A stretch of 38,219 nucleotides of DNA from an uncultured Clostridia bacterium (GCA_934457145.1 CAKSHP010000022.1:1-38219); one strand, 5' to 3'. Counted from the first letter of the stretch, positions 1 to 8,771 are shown. Numbers and translations are program-made. The notes: a model not told the origin generated them from the letters alone.

Positions 1-136
1 CGCCGGGCTTTGGAATATAGCTGTCATTTTCAACCCATGAATTTAACTTTTTGAAAAGCTTAATCATTTCGTCACAGGCGCACTCGGTAGGTATGATATC
101 CGTGTAATACTGAACAACCGTCTTCATAAAATCCAT
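1..136 (-). pseudogene. CHAP/endolysin-like fragment, cut by window edge
   Basis: Reading the minus strand from an ATG at 136 gives 45 residues that run off the window. The segment from TDIIPTECACDEM to WVENDSYIPKPG resembles the middle of clostridial phage-type CHAP (amidase/peptidase) endolysins, just before the usual GD-hydrophobic block. The part that should carry the catalytic Cys (a WCAxF-like motif) is absent upstream; the same DNA is instead read in another frame by a small ORF (72-230). I infer a 5'-truncated remnant. The match is from memory of the family and the piece is short, so confidence is modest. Confidence 0.35.
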
Positions 137-230
137 TAAAACCTCTAAAATGTATATTTTTTATATCATTATATTCAGAACCCTCATATTCATCAAAAGG
201 TATATGTTGAAGTATATCAGATTTATCCAT
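72..230 (-). CDS. 52-aa hypothetical protein
   Basis: ATG at 230 is preceded by a plausible ribosome site (GGTGAG, about 5 nt away). The product starts MDKSDILQHIPFDEYEG, is acidic and hydrophilic, and has no membrane segment. It ends at a TGA inside the CHAP-like fragment, which it overlaps in a different frame, so its last 15-20 residues may be antisense to its own origin or a fusion artefact. No family recognised. It may be real or a relic of the same degraded region. Confidence 0.3.
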   Translation of the reverse strand: MDKSDILQHIPFDEYEGSEYNDIKNIHFRGFNGFYEDGCSVLHGYHTYRVRL

Positions 231-235
231 AATTC

Positions 236-355
236 TCACCATTTCTTTCTATATTTCCAGGTTTTAAGTCCTTCGGGAATGTTGTTATATCCTCTTTGCC
301 GGATATAATATTTATAATAAATCACTGTATGGACCGCTGTTTTCCCATTTTTCAA
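236..355 (-). CDS. 39-aa basic ORF, possible relic
   Basis: A TTG-initiated frame gives a basic, aromatic-rich peptide ending in EGLKTWKYRKKW. Its stop lies 6 nt before the next small ORF. There is no convincing ribosome site before the TTG, and an in-frame stop sits just upstream, so it may be the 3' end of a longer gene that was lost. No function assigned. Confidence 0.2.
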   Translation of the reverse strand: MKNGKTAVHTVIYYKYYIRQRGYNNIPEGLKTWKYRKKW

Positions 356-376
356 TTTTATTATACTTCAAATTTT

Positions 377-406
377 GGAAACTGTCAGTATCTTTTGACA
401 GTTTCC
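377..406. terminator. 11-bp perfect hairpin, possible terminator
   Basis: GGAAACTGTCA and its exact complement TGACAGTTTCC flank an 8-nt loop. The T-run on either side is weak, so termination is uncertain. It sits in the otherwise geneless stretch 356-507, in which I see nothing else. Confidence 0.35.
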
Positions 407-507
407 CCGATTTCTTCGCAGTTTTGTTAATGTCTTTTTGAAAAATTTTATGTTTCTTACCGAAAAATGTGTAAATTTTTATCTATATACTTTGGTGTGC
501 TTTCGTG

Positions 508-536
508 TTGACTTTGGTTTCCCTTTATGGTAAAAT
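508..536 (+). promoter_or_regulatory. Sigma-A type promoter for the 660 gene
   Basis: TTGACT, a 17-nt spacer and TAAAAT, with TGG just before the -10 (extended -10). The predicted start near 543 leaves a leader of roughly 115 nt before the gene. Confidence 0.6.
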
Positions 537-659
537 GTAGTTAAATTAATTGTTAATTTGTAATTTAAAAAAGGCGAAAAAACTTTCATACGGTTCAATA
601 AAAAATTTTTTTAAGCCAAAAAATATACCGTCGAAGAAATTATTAAAGGAGAAAGAATA

Positions 660-1253
660 ATGTTTTCGTTTTTAGTTTGTCTTATAGGAATACTTGCAAA
701 TCCGTGGATATTAATTCTAATTGTTATCGCGTTTATTGTCCTTATTTTTGCCGACCTAACGGGCAAAAAAGAGGAAAATAAACCGCCGGCAAAAGAAGAC
801 TTTAAACCCGTTGAAGAAAATCTTAAACATATATACGGCTTACCGCTTGCGGAAGGAACGATATGCACTGTAAGCTTAAATGAAAACGGTTTTAAATTTT
901 TAGGCGCCGGTACAGCATTTAACCTTGATATTAATAAAATAACCGACGTTGCGGTTAACACGGATACAAACACCCAAACCACAACGCAGTATGTTTCAAA
1001 TCCGGGCGGAGCCGTTGCCGGCGGATTGCTTTTCGGGGCGGCAGGCGCGGCAATAGGCGGCAAAGCAAAAAAGAAAACCGATACATTCACAACATATGAT
1101 TTTGCTTTAGTTATAACATATGTAAATGAAAATACTGTAAATTATATTTCCTTTGAATTGCCGAGCGGTCTGACAGGTGATAATTATGTGAATAACTACC
1201 GCTGTTTAAAGTCAGACGAGCCTCCGGCAGAAATAAATGCGGTTGACTTATAA
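660..1253 (+). CDS. Membrane protein with glycine-zipper segment
   Basis: The 197-residue product starts 8 nt after AAAGGAG. A strongly hydrophobic segment at about residues 1-32 should anchor it in the membrane. After a charged linker comes a mixed alpha/beta part, then a glycine/alanine-rich stretch near residues 118-135 (GGAVAGGLLFGAAGAAIGG) followed by KAKKKT, a glycine-zipper-like insertion in an otherwise soluble domain. The C-terminal part is probably cytoplasmic. No enzymatic motif is visible and I do not recognise the family; the shape resembles small SHOCT/PH-like membrane proteins, but that is a guess. It is a single-gene unit with its own promoter (508-536) and terminator (1273-1299). 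Confidence 0.75.
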   Translation: MFSFLVCLIGILANPWILILIVIAFIVLIFADLTGKKEENKPPAKEDFKPVEENLKHIYGLPLAEGTICTVSLNENGFKFLGAGTAFNLDINKITDVAVNTDTNTQTTTQYVSNPGGAVAGGLLFGAAGAAIGGKAKKKTDTFTTYDFALVITYVNENTVNYISFELPSGLTGDNYVNNYRCLKSDEPPAEINAVDL

Positions 1254-1272
1254 AGAAGATAATACAAAAATG

Positions 1273-1299
1273 GGCTGTGGCATTTGCTACAGCCTTTTT
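1273..1299. terminator. Bidirectional intrinsic terminator
   Basis: GGCTGTGG pairs with CTACAGCC over a 6-nt loop and is followed by TTTTT on the plus strand. Read on the minus strand the hairpin is followed by CATTTTTG. It sits between the convergent 660 gene and the alpha-galactosidase and can serve both. Confidence 0.8.
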
Positions 1300-1340
1300 C
1301 TGCTTTGCGTGCATTACAGATACATTATATACTGTTTATT

Positions 1341-3314
1341 TCATCGTTTCCGGTAAAAGTATATTTTCACCTTTCGTTTTTCAGGTATTACAAGCTCTAA
1401 ACCTTTTTCAACAAGTTCTTTTCCGTTTACTGCAAATTCTTTTCCGTCTGCATCACAGAAAATGTATTCTTTGTTATTTTCAATACCTCCAAGCTTATAG
1501 CATGCTTTTTCATAAGGTGAATTTTCGCGTCTGCACGCAATTATTAATCCGTCATTTTCTTTTGGTCTGTCATACTGCGCAGCACACCATACATCATTGT
1601 TCACTGAAACCTCGCTGAGCGGATAAAAATCTTCGGTCAGATATGGACGCACCTTTAAATATTCCTCGCTATACTTTTTTAAAAATTCAATATTTTCTTT
1701 ATCTTTATAAAATTTCTCCTCATTTTCACTGTAAAAATGAGTAAGTCCCAAGCCCGGCGCATACGAACTCCTAATTCTATACTCATCATAACTTCTTCCG
1801 CCGCCCGATCCCGAATAAGGCATCCACAGATTATATGAAAGGTTATGATTTTGCACTCCTTTTATAGAATAATTAGCAGGGCATACCAAATCACTTCTCC
1901 ACAGCGGAACACTTCTTTTGAGTGTTTCAATATCGATTCTTCTGCCCCCGGATGCGCAATTATCTATAATTAAATTCGGAAATTCATCAAGCAGTGTATC
2001 CCAAAGTCTGTAAAGACCGTTAATATATTTAATCTCGGTTATCCCATTTCTGTTATGCTTATCATTTTCACGCCAAAACGGCAGCGGCGAAAAATTAAAA
2101 TCAATTCTTATGCAGTCCAGTTTTAACCGAGATATATGCTCTTTGAGCATATTGCAGCAATAGTCCCATGTTTTTTGTTTCCCTATATTCAGCAGCGCAT
2201 TATCCGTGTCCTCTTTACAAGTCAGCAAATGCTGCGGATGTTTTTTATAAAAATCCGATGCCTTGGCAACCCGCTCCGGTTCAAACCAAAGCAGAAATTT
2301 TTTTCCTGCATTATGTACCGCATCTGCCACATCCTTCAAATCATTTCTGTGTATAAAACGGCTCACCTCCCAATCGCCTGTGTGCCCCCCCCAATCTCCT
2401 TCAAATTCATTTTTACTCGGCTTCGTGTCTGCGCCATACCAGCCGGCATCCATCCATATATACTCTGCCGGCAAACCGGTATTTTTAATACATTTGATTC
2501 TGTCAAGAACCATATCCGTTTTTGTGCCGCCCCATACCATATATGAAAACGGCACCTCCTTTGGTCTGCCGTTTTTCCCGATAAGCGAATATTGTTCTTT
2601 AACCAAACGGCGCCATGTGTTATGCGAATCGGTCAGGCCATTGCTGTACGGCATCACAACAATTGATGATGTTCTGAACTTTTCTCCCGGCATAAGTTTA
2701 AAATTTGTTTTCTCGATACCGGTTTTTAAGGTTATGTAATCCATTTCTCTTATCATCTCGGAATGCCACTGTCCCGACCATCCGATTGCAGCAATATATC
2801 CGCTGTTATTTTTTGAAATATTAAAAAACGGAGCATGCGCTTCACTTGAACGGCCGCCCGACGTTGAATATTTTTTGGTGTTATTCAATCCAACCTCTAT
2901 ATAATTAGGTCTGTATTCGCCTTTGTATAAATCCACATCGCTGTAAAAATCCGTTTCCGTCCACATAGAACCATAAGGCGCAAATATTCTGGTTGCATTT
3001 TGAGTTTCGGGATGAACGGCTGTTATTTTTCTTTCTTCCTCGTGTTCCAACGGAAGTTCACAATCGCAGTCCCATAATTCTGAAATAACCCCTGTCGGTG
3101 CATCACCTACATTTTCTAAATAGTTAACCCAGTCATATGCGCCGAATTTTTCATATTTTTTTGCAATATTGGTTATTCTCAGCCCCCCTTCAAAATCGTA
3201 TATTGCAGTTACTATGTTTCCGTTAACCGATATTTGTGCGTTATATTCGCTGTCCCACGCATTCTTTTTGTTATACAAAAACGAAAATCTTTTATTTTTT
3301 GCTAAAAAATTCAT
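1341..3314 (-). CDS. GH36 alpha-galactosidase
   Basis: The product (657 aa from the chosen start) has the GH36 order: an N-terminal beta-sandwich, then a TIM barrel with WMDAGWYG, LLWFEPERVA, LDCIRIDFNFSPLPFW (the Asp of RIDF is the expected nucleophile), DNCASGGRRID, and PLWRSDLV (the Asp of RSD is the expected acid/base). Family members hydrolyse alpha-galactosides (raffinose series, galactomannan) or occasionally alpha-GalNAc. There is no signal peptide, so a cytoplasmic enzyme acting on imported oligosaccharides is likely. I chose the ATG at 3314 because AGAAAGGAAAATAAGA lies directly before it; an upstream TTG-type extension of 13 residues lacks a ribosome site. It is divergent from an AraC regulator (3580-4401), the probable controller. 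Confidence 0.9.
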   Translation of the reverse strand: MNFLAKNKRFSFLYNKKNAWDSEYNAQISVNGNIVTAIYDFEGGLRITNIAKKYEKFGAYDWVNYLENVGDAPTGVISELWDCDCELPLEHEEERKITAVHPETQNATRIFAPYGSMWTETDFYSDVDLYKGEYRPNYIEVGLNNTKKYSTSGGRSSEAHAPFFNISKNNSGYIAAIGWSGQWHSEMIREMDYITLKTGIEKTNFKLMPGEKFRTSSIVVMPYSNGLTDSHNTWRRLVKEQYSLIGKNGRPKEVPFSYMVWGGTKTDMVLDRIKCIKNTGLPAEYIWMDAGWYGADTKPSKNEFEGDWGGHTGDWEVSRFIHRNDLKDVADAVHNAGKKFLLWFEPERVAKASDFYKKHPQHLLTCKEDTDNALLNIGKQKTWDYCCNMLKEHISRLKLDCIRIDFNFSPLPFWRENDKHNRNGITEIKYINGLYRLWDTLLDEFPNLIIDNCASGGRRIDIETLKRSVPLWRSDLVCPANYSIKGVQNHNLSYNLWMPYSGSGGGRSYDEYRIRSSYAPGLGLTHFYSENEEKFYKDKENIEFLKKYSEEYLKVRPYLTEDFYPLSEVSVNNDVWCAAQYDRPKENDGLIIACRRENSPYEKACYKLGGIENNKEYIFCDADGKEFAVNGKELVEKGLELVIPEKRKVKIYFYRKR

Positions 3315-3520
3315 TCTTATTTTCCTTTCTTTAAAAATTAAATACTGCAGCATCGCCCGCTATAAATTAATACAGCCGCAAAAAACCGATTTTTTTAAAA
3401 TAAGTCCGATACAATTAATCATAATCAATGCAATAACAGTCACAATTATAAAATCCGCCAAAACAACACTATTACCATTCTTTCACTGCAAACTTTATCA
3501 CAGAATAATGTATATTTCTA

Positions 3521-3550
3521 TTGACTTTTAAACAAAAAATATGCTATAAT
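3521..3550 (+). promoter_or_regulatory. Promoter of the AraC gene at 3580
   Basis: TTGACT, an 18-nt spacer and TATAAT preceded by TGC (extended -10). The start would fall near 3557, about 23 nt before the ATG. No equally clear promoter for the divergent alpha-galactosidase was found in 3315-3520; TTGTGA-16-TATGAT on the minus strand is only a weak candidate. Confidence 0.65.
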
Positions 3551-3579
3551 AAGCATGTTTAGATTGAGGAGGGCTTTAT

Positions 3580-4401
3580 ATGAATAATATTATTTCTTTT
3601 CCGTCAATTCACTCATTTTCTATGCAGGTTTCTTATTTGGATATCGACTCGCAGTCAAAATTCAATCAATTCGAGCATCACATTCATTCCGAATGTGAGA
3701 TTTATCTGAATCTTTCCGGAGATGTTGCGTTTATGGTTGAAAATCAAATTTATCCTATTTCAACCGGAAGTGTAATTATCACAAAACCACACGAATACCA
3801 TCATTGCATATACTATTCCAATAAATGCCACCGACATTACTGGATTTTATTTTCTGCTGATAATAACGAAAAAATACTTGATATATTTTTCAACAGAAAA
3901 TCAGGCGAAAAAAATCTTTTAATGATTGCGCCGTCAAAAATAGACAGACTTATATATATTCTTGAAAAGTTTAACCAGGGCGGACTGACACCTGTTAATA
4001 ATTATCGGTATTTCTTTGAATTTCTGGAAATACTCAATACAGCAACAAAGCCCTCGAAAAACAGCGATAAAGCCATTGATTCCAACTTAAAGCTCGCTAT
4101 CCGATATATAAATGACAATATATCATATCACTTCACAATAAAGGATCTTGCCAAAGCATCCAACACATCAATAAGCACCCTCGAACGCCATTTCCGTTAT
4201 TTTTTCGGAATATCTCCGTCAGAATACATAAAACAGCGGAAATTGGGCATTGCCGTCGAGCTTTTAAACAATGGAAGCACTGTAACAGAAGCTTGCTTCA
4301 ACAGCGGTTTTGCCGATTGTTCCAAATTTATTTCGTTTTTCAAAAAAAATATCGGTATGACACCGCTGAAATATAAAAAGAAATTCTTAGAACAGCAATA
4401 A
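3580..4401 (+). CDS. AraC-family regulator next to alpha-galactosidase
   Basis: 273 residues. The N-terminal half is a cupin-like ligand-binding part (HIHSECEIYLNLSG, then GSVIITKPHEYHHC, the typical His-rich AraC sensor face). The C-terminal ~100 residues contain two helix-turn-helix motifs, DLAKASNTSISTLERHF and EACFNSGFADCSKFISFFKK, ending with GMTPLKYKK. GAGGAGGG lies 8 nt before the ATG. Family members bind sugars and activate adjacent catabolic genes. Its divergent placement to GH36 suggests it senses an alpha-galactoside or galactose; the ligand is inference. Confidence 0.88.
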   Translation: MNNIISFPSIHSFSMQVSYLDIDSQSKFNQFEHHIHSECEIYLNLSGDVAFMVENQIYPISTGSVIITKPHEYHHCIYYSNKCHRHYWILFSADNNEKILDIFFNRKSGEKNLLMIAPSKIDRLIYILEKFNQGGLTPVNNYRYFFEFLEILNTATKPSKNSDKAIDSNLKLAIRYINDNISYHFTIKDLAKASNTSISTLERHFRYFFGISPSEYIKQRKLGIAVELLNNGSTVTEACFNSGFADCSKFISFFKKNIGMTPLKYKKKFLEQQ

Positions 4402-4490
4402 CTTTATTTAAAATAGAAAGGTGATATTTTAACTGTCACACCGGTTAATAAATTCTTGTTAAACCGAACTTTTAAAAATTCTGAAAACAT

Positions 4491-4529
4491 AAAAAAGCGT
4501 TCAAAACAAATATAATCCATTTTGAACGC
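4491..4529 (-). terminator. Terminator of tRNA-Gln
   Basis: On the minus strand GCGTTCAAAA and TTTTGAACGC form a 10-bp stem followed by TTTTTT, 4 nt past the CCA end of the tRNA. Confidence 0.8.
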
Positions 4530-4532
4530 TTT

Positions 4533-4606
4533 TGGTTGCGGAACTAGGATTTGAACCCAGACAAAGTGAGTCAGAGTCACTCGTGCTGCCATTACACAAT
4601 TCCGCA
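4533..4606 (-). tRNA. tRNA-Gln (anticodon CUG)
   Basis: The cloverleaf can be folded by hand. The acceptor TGCGGAA pairs with TTCCGCA. The D-arm is TGTAATGGCAGCA. The anticodon stem AGTGA/TCACT encloses CTCTGAC, with anticodon CTG. The T-arm is CTGGG-TTCAAAT-CCTAG with one G-T pair. Discriminator A is followed by an encoded CCA. The CUG anticodon reads CAG. It is a single tRNA with its own promoter and terminator. Confidence 0.92.
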
Positions 4607-4628
4607 TCAGTATTTTTGCTACCTTTAT

Positions 4629-4657
4629 ATAATACAACTTTTTTTAAGTTTTGTCAA
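4629..4657 (-). promoter_or_regulatory. tRNA-Gln promoter
   Basis: On the minus strand TTGACA, a 17-nt spacer and TATTAT, with the start expected about 16 nt before the mature tRNA 5' end. Confidence 0.7.
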
Positions 4658-4708
4658 TACTTTTTTAAAAAATTTTTAAAAAATATAAGTTCAATAAACG
4701 GCGCATAC

Positions 4709-4757
4709 AAAAAAAGCGGCAAAGAACATTATATTTTATCTTTAAAGTTCTTTGCCG
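4709..4757 (-). terminator. Terminator of the MATE gene
   Basis: On the minus strand CGGCAAAGAAC and GTTCTTTGCCG form a perfect 11-bp stem followed by CTTTTTTT, 10 nt after the MATE stop codon. Confidence 0.8.
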
Positions 4758-4767
4758 TTATAATAAA

Positions 4768-6126
4768 TCAGTTCAAATTAAGCCTTTTAAACACTTTTCG
4801 TTTGTATGCAAAAAAGCAAATCAGCTGTATAATAGCAGTCATTATCCACGAAAGCGGATACGACAAATACAAAGACTCAAGCGTGTGCATTTTTGCAAAC
4901 ACCGTAAATATCCACAAAATTCTTATTCCGCACACACCTAAAATCGACGCGCACATCGGCACAAACGAGCTTCCCATTCCCCTTGTTGAGCCGACTATAA
5001 CATCCATTATACCGCATGTGTAGTACGTTGATAAAATTATTGTAAGTCTTATTATTCCCATGTCGATAACTTCTTTGTCGGAAGAATAAAGCTGCAAAAG
5101 CGTGCGCGGTATTAAAAGACCGATTACACCTAAAATTACGCCTATCGCCGTTACAAAGCCTATACAGCAAAACATGCTCTTTGTTATGCGTTCGTATTTT
5201 TTAGCGCCCATATTCTGCCCCACAATCGTGACCGCCGCATGATGCACCGAGTTCATGGCAGTGTAAACAAAGCCTTCTATATTAGATGCCGCAGAGTTTC
5301 CCGCAACGATTGCCGCCGATGAAAAAGAGTTTACCGACGACTGTATCAAAACGTTTGAAAATGAAAACACAACGCCCTGCACACTTGCCGGAACGCCTAT
5401 TTTTAAAATTTGCAGTATATCGTCTTTATGAAATTTGATAGCTTTAATATTTAAATGGCAGTAGCCGTTCATGCGCATCAGACAAAACAGTATCAGAACA
5501 GCGCTCACATACTGCGCAACAACCGTTGCAACCGCAACGCCCGCAACTCCCATGTTAAAGCCTATAACCAAAAACAAATTCAAAACAACGTTTACCATGC
5601 CCGAAATTGTTAAAAACTCAAGCGGACGCTTTGTGTCGCCGACTGCGCGCATTGCCATTGCTCCGAAGTTGTAAAACATCTGCGCCGGTGCGCCCAAAAA
5701 GTATATTTTCAAATACAAAGCCGAGCCTTCTATAATATCAGGCGGTGTCTGCATAAGCTCAAGCGCCTGCCTTGAAAATAAAAAGCCCACTACCATAGCC
5801 ACAACTCCGCCCACCAGACTGAGCGCAATTGAGCTGTGCAGAGCGCTTTGGGTTTTTTCATAATTTCTTGCGCCGAAATTTCTTGCCACAAGCACACTTG
5901 TTCCGACGGCAAGGCTTGCAAAAAAGTTAACGATAAGATTTATCAGAGAACCCGTTGCGCCAACCGCACCGAGCGCTTCTTTACCTACAAATTTACCCAC
6001 AACTATAATATCCGCCGCATTATACAAAAGCTGCAAAATTCCGCTTAACATAAGAGGAATTGAAAAACGCACGACATTTTTTAATATTGACCCTTCGGTC
6101 ATATTTATTTCATTGCTTTTTGCCAA
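4768..6126 (-). CDS. MATE-family multidrug/metabolite exporter
   Basis: About 452 residues from the chosen TTG start, with roughly 12 hydrophobic segments and the MATE opening MTEGSILKNVVRFSIPLM, then LLYNAADIIVVGKFVG and GATGSL. These antiporters export cationic drugs or metabolites using Na+ or H+ gradients. The longest frame starts at 6252, but the likely promoter (6218-6246) lies inside it, so that start is excluded. I prefer the TTG at 6126 because AAAGG lies 8 nt upstream; the ATG at 6138 has AAAGG only 1 nt away. Substrate unknown. Single-gene unit. Confidence 0.85.
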   Translation of the reverse strand: MAKSNEINMTEGSILKNVVRFSIPLMLSGILQLLYNAADIIVVGKFVGKEALGAVGATGSLINLIVNFFASLAVGTSVLVARNFGARNYEKTQSALHSSIALSLVGGVVAMVVGFLFSRQALELMQTPPDIIEGSALYLKIYFLGAPAQMFYNFGAMAMRAVGDTKRPLEFLTISGMVNVVLNLFLVIGFNMGVAGVAVATVVAQYVSAVLILFCLMRMNGYCHLNIKAIKFHKDDILQILKIGVPASVQGVVFSFSNVLIQSSVNSFSSAAIVAGNSAASNIEGFVYTAMNSVHHAAVTIVGQNMGAKKYERITKSMFCCIGFVTAIGVILGVIGLLIPRTLLQLYSSDKEVIDMGIIRLTIILSTYYTCGIMDVIVGSTRGMGSSFVPMCASILGVCGIRILWIFTVFAKMHTLESLYLSYPLSWIMTAIIQLICFFAYKRKVFKRLNLN

Positions 6127-6217
6127 ACCAAACACCATGCCTTTCTGAGCATATCCATCAGAGCGCAAACGCCGCACGGGGTTTAAATCTCTGATGACGA
6201 GAATTATTTTATTACTA

Positions 6218-6246
6218 ATTCTATCACAGCGGCTTAAAAAAGTAAA
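6218..6246 (-). promoter_or_regulatory. Promoter of the MATE gene
   Basis: On the minus strand TTTACT, a 17-nt spacer and TAGAAT preceded by TGA. The predicted start near 6211 argues for the shorter MATE reading frame. Confidence 0.5.
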
Positions 6247-6319
6247 GTACAAAATGCCAAAAAATTTATTTTTTTGTTTGTCAAAACTGCCTAATATTAA
6301 ATTTGTTCTTTACGTTATA

Positions 6320-6348
6320 TTGACTTTAAACACGCCGAATGCTATAAT
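6320..6348 (+). promoter_or_regulatory. Promoter of the DUF6110/P-ATPase operon
   Basis: TTGACT, a 17-nt spacer and TATAAT, with TGC before the -10. The leader is about 83 nt. I saw no obvious metal-box palindrome in it. Confidence 0.7.
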
Positions 6349-6437
6349 ATATATGTGGATTTTTATTTGGTTTTTAACATGCCGGATAAAAGTTTACGCA
6401 AAATAACATACCGCTAAAGAAAGGTAGGAGATTTTTT

Positions 6438-6698
6438 ATGAAATTTGATTATTTGAAGGATTGTAAGGTTTTGTGTTTCGCTGCCGGTATTGCGGCGGCA
6501 GTTGTAGGCAAGAAAGTTATTTCAAGCCCCAAAACGCGCGAAGTTTTGGTAAACGGTCTTGCAAAAGGCATGCAGTTTAAAGAAGACGCTCAGGAAACTC
6601 TTAAAAATATGAAAGAGGACGCTCAGGATATTTGCTATGAAGCAAAAGCAAAATTAAAAGACGATGACGAAGAAGAGGGAAATTTAAATGAAATTTAA
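6438..6698 (+). CDS. DUF6110-like small membrane protein
   Basis: 86 residues following GTAGGAGA. A hydrophobic helix at about residues 11-28 (VLCFAAGIAAAVVGKKV) is followed by an amphipathic, charged helix and an acidic tail KLKDDDEEEGN. The family (DUF6110, as I recall it) is found beside clostridial P-type metal ATPases. Its stop codon lies 10 nt inside the downstream ATPase, so the two genes overlap by 11 nt and are probably translationally coupled. I infer an accessory membrane partner of the ATPase, perhaps presenting metal through its acidic tail; that role is not demonstrated by the sequence. Confidence 0.75.
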   Translation: MKFDYLKDCKVLCFAAGIAAAVVGKKVISSPKTREVLVNGLAKGMQFKEDAQETLKNMKEDAQDICYEAKAKLKDDDEEEGNLNEI

Positions 6699-8766
6699 CA
6701 TTGTTTTCGATTCTCCCGGCAGAATACGCCTGAGAAGCGGCAGCGGTTATTTTTCAAAACTTCAGCAAAAACCGCTTGAAGAAACAATAGCAGCGCTGCC
6801 GTATGTTCATGAAGCGGCAGCGTCTTTTGTAAACGGCGGTTTGCTTATTTACTACAAACCGGACTTTAAAGATAAGCTGTTAGAGTTTATATCCGGCATC
6901 AAAATAGCAGATATCGGAGAAAGCCCGTCTGTTACAGATGAAATTTCAAACGATTTTAAACGAAATCTTTTTAAAATTATTTTGCGCAGATTTGCCGCAA
7001 AACATTTGCTTCCGGCTCCGATAGGCGTTGCTGTAACTTACATTAAAGCGCTCCCCTATGTCAAGCGCGCGCTTTTGAGTTTGTTTTCTTTAAAGGCAGA
7101 CGTCAGCCTGCTTGACGGTGCGGCAGTAAGTGCGGCGCTTGCCAGAAGAATGTATAAAGAAGTAAACTCAATTATGTTTTTGCTAAACGTGTCGTCGCTT
7201 TTGGAAGACTACACAAGAAAACGCACAAAAACCGCGCTTGCGCAGAGCCTTGCTTTTCAGACGGATTTTGTCTGGAAATTTGAAGACGGCGCAGAGGTTC
7301 GGCTGCCGCTTGCAAAAATAAAGAAGGGCGATGTTGTTGTTTTCCGTGACGGAGCAATGATTGCCGTTGACGGCATTGTCACACACGGTCACGCAAACGT
7401 AAACGAAGCGTCGATGACGGGCGAACCGCTTGCCGTTTTAAAAGACGAAGGCTCAAGCGTTTATGCGGGAACCGTAGTTGAAGAAGGCTGCATACACGTA
7501 CGCGCCATATCCGAGGCAAACAACAGCCGCATATCAAATATTGTTGATATGATTGAAAACGGCGAAAATCTCAAAGCCGGTGTGCAGACAAGGGCCGAAA
7601 AGCTGGCAAACGCCATTGTGCCCTATTCGCTTGCGCTTTCCGCACTGACATATCTTTTCACGCACAACGCCGCAAAAGCGCTTTCGGTTTTAATGGTTGA
7701 CTATTCATGCGCTATAAAGCTTACCACTCCGATAAGCGTGATAAGCGCTATGCGCGAGGCTTCAAACCTCGGCTTTGTTGTAAAAGGCGGAAAGCACCTT
7801 GAAAGCTTTTCCAATGCCGACACGATAGTTTTTGATAAAACAGGAACGCTCACAAACGCGTGTCCGGTTGTTGAAAAGGTTATCCCGTTCGGCTCTTACA
7901 GCGAAGATGAGGCTTTAAAGATTGCAGCCTGCCTTGAAGAGCATTTTCCGCATAGTATGGCAAAGGCGGTTGTGCGCGCCGCACAGATACGCGGTCTGCA
8001 CCACGAAGAGGAACACGCCGATGTTAAATATATTGTTGCACACGGTATTGCAACTTCCCTTCACGGCAAAAAAATAATCATAGGCAGCGAACATTTTGTT
8101 TGCGAGGACGAAAGGGTTGAAATTTCAGACAGCGAAAGAAGTATTATAGAAAAGGAAAGCTGCGGATTTTCCACTATATATCTTGCAATCGACTGTGCTC
8201 TTGCTGCGGTTATATGCATAAGCGATCCGCCACGAAGCGAGGCAGCACAGGCAGTTAAGATGCTTTACAAAAAAGGCATACAAGACGTTATAATGCTTAC
8301 CGGCGACCACATAAGCGCCGCAAAGAGAACCGCCAAAATGCTTGGCATAACTCATTTTAAAGCACAGGTTCTTCCCGAAAACAAAGCGGATTTTATATCA
8401 GAGCTTAAAAGCGAGGGAAAAACCGTTATAATGGTCGGCGACGGCATCAACGATTCCCCGGCGCTTGCGCTTGCCGATGTGTCGGTTGCAATGAAAGACT
8501 CTGCAGACCTTGCCCGCGAGGTTGCGGATATAACGCTTTTGTCCGATGATTTGCGCGATTTGGTTGTTGTAAGAGAATTAAGCGAAAATTTGCTTTGCAG
8601 AATAACAAATAACTATGCATTTATAGTTGCATTTAACACCATGCTGATTTTGCTCGGCATGGGCGGCTTGATAACCGCATCGGTTTCGTCGCTTCTTCAC
8701 AATGCGTCTACAATGCTTATTTGTGCACACAGCATGCTTCCGCTGCTTGAAGATAAAAACCAATAA
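6688..8766 (+). CDS. P1B-type (heavy metal) P-type ATPase
   Basis: 692 residues. The N-terminal ~70 residues look like an HMA-type fold without the CxxC metal site. The actuator loop has MTGEP. Membrane helices about residues 310-360 contain VDYSCAIKLTTP, where the usual CPx metal motif reads YSC. The phosphorylation site is VFDKTGTLTN, followed by EEHFPHSMAKAV (the usual HP reads HS), MLTGDH and VGDGINDSPALALADVSVAM. Members of this group export transition metals; the specificity here is unclear because both the CPx and CxxC motifs are missing. It is coupled to the DUF6110-like gene by an 11-nt overlap. The ribosome site GAGGG is inside the upstream gene. Confidence 0.9.
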   Translation: MKFNIVFDSPGRIRLRSGSGYFSKLQQKPLEETIAALPYVHEAAASFVNGGLLIYYKPDFKDKLLEFISGIKIADIGESPSVTDEISNDFKRNLFKIILRRFAAKHLLPAPIGVAVTYIKALPYVKRALLSLFSLKADVSLLDGAAVSAALARRMYKEVNSIMFLLNVSSLLEDYTRKRTKTALAQSLAFQTDFVWKFEDGAEVRLPLAKIKKGDVVVFRDGAMIAVDGIVTHGHANVNEASMTGEPLAVLKDEGSSVYAGTVVEEGCIHVRAISEANNSRISNIVDMIENGENLKAGVQTRAEKLANAIVPYSLALSALTYLFTHNAAKALSVLMVDYSCAIKLTTPISVISAMREASNLGFVVKGGKHLESFSNADTIVFDKTGTLTNACPVVEKVIPFGSYSEDEALKIAACLEEHFPHSMAKAVVRAAQIRGLHHEEEHADVKYIVAHGIATSLHGKKIIIGSEHFVCEDERVEISDSERSIIEKESCGFSTIYLAIDCALAAVICISDPPRSEAAQAVKMLYKKGIQDVIMLTGDHISAAKRTAKMLGITHFKAQVLPENKADFISELKSEGKTVIMVGDGINDSPALALADVSVAMKDSADLAREVADITLLSDDLRDLVVVRELSENLLCRITNNYAFIVAFNTMLILLGMGGLITASVSSLLHNASTMLICAHSMLPLLEDKNQ

Positions 8767-8771
8767 TATAT

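Noticed and set aside
611..1090. 159-residue minus-strand open frame
   Set aside because: Antisense to the better-supported 660 gene, which has promoter, ribosome site and terminator.
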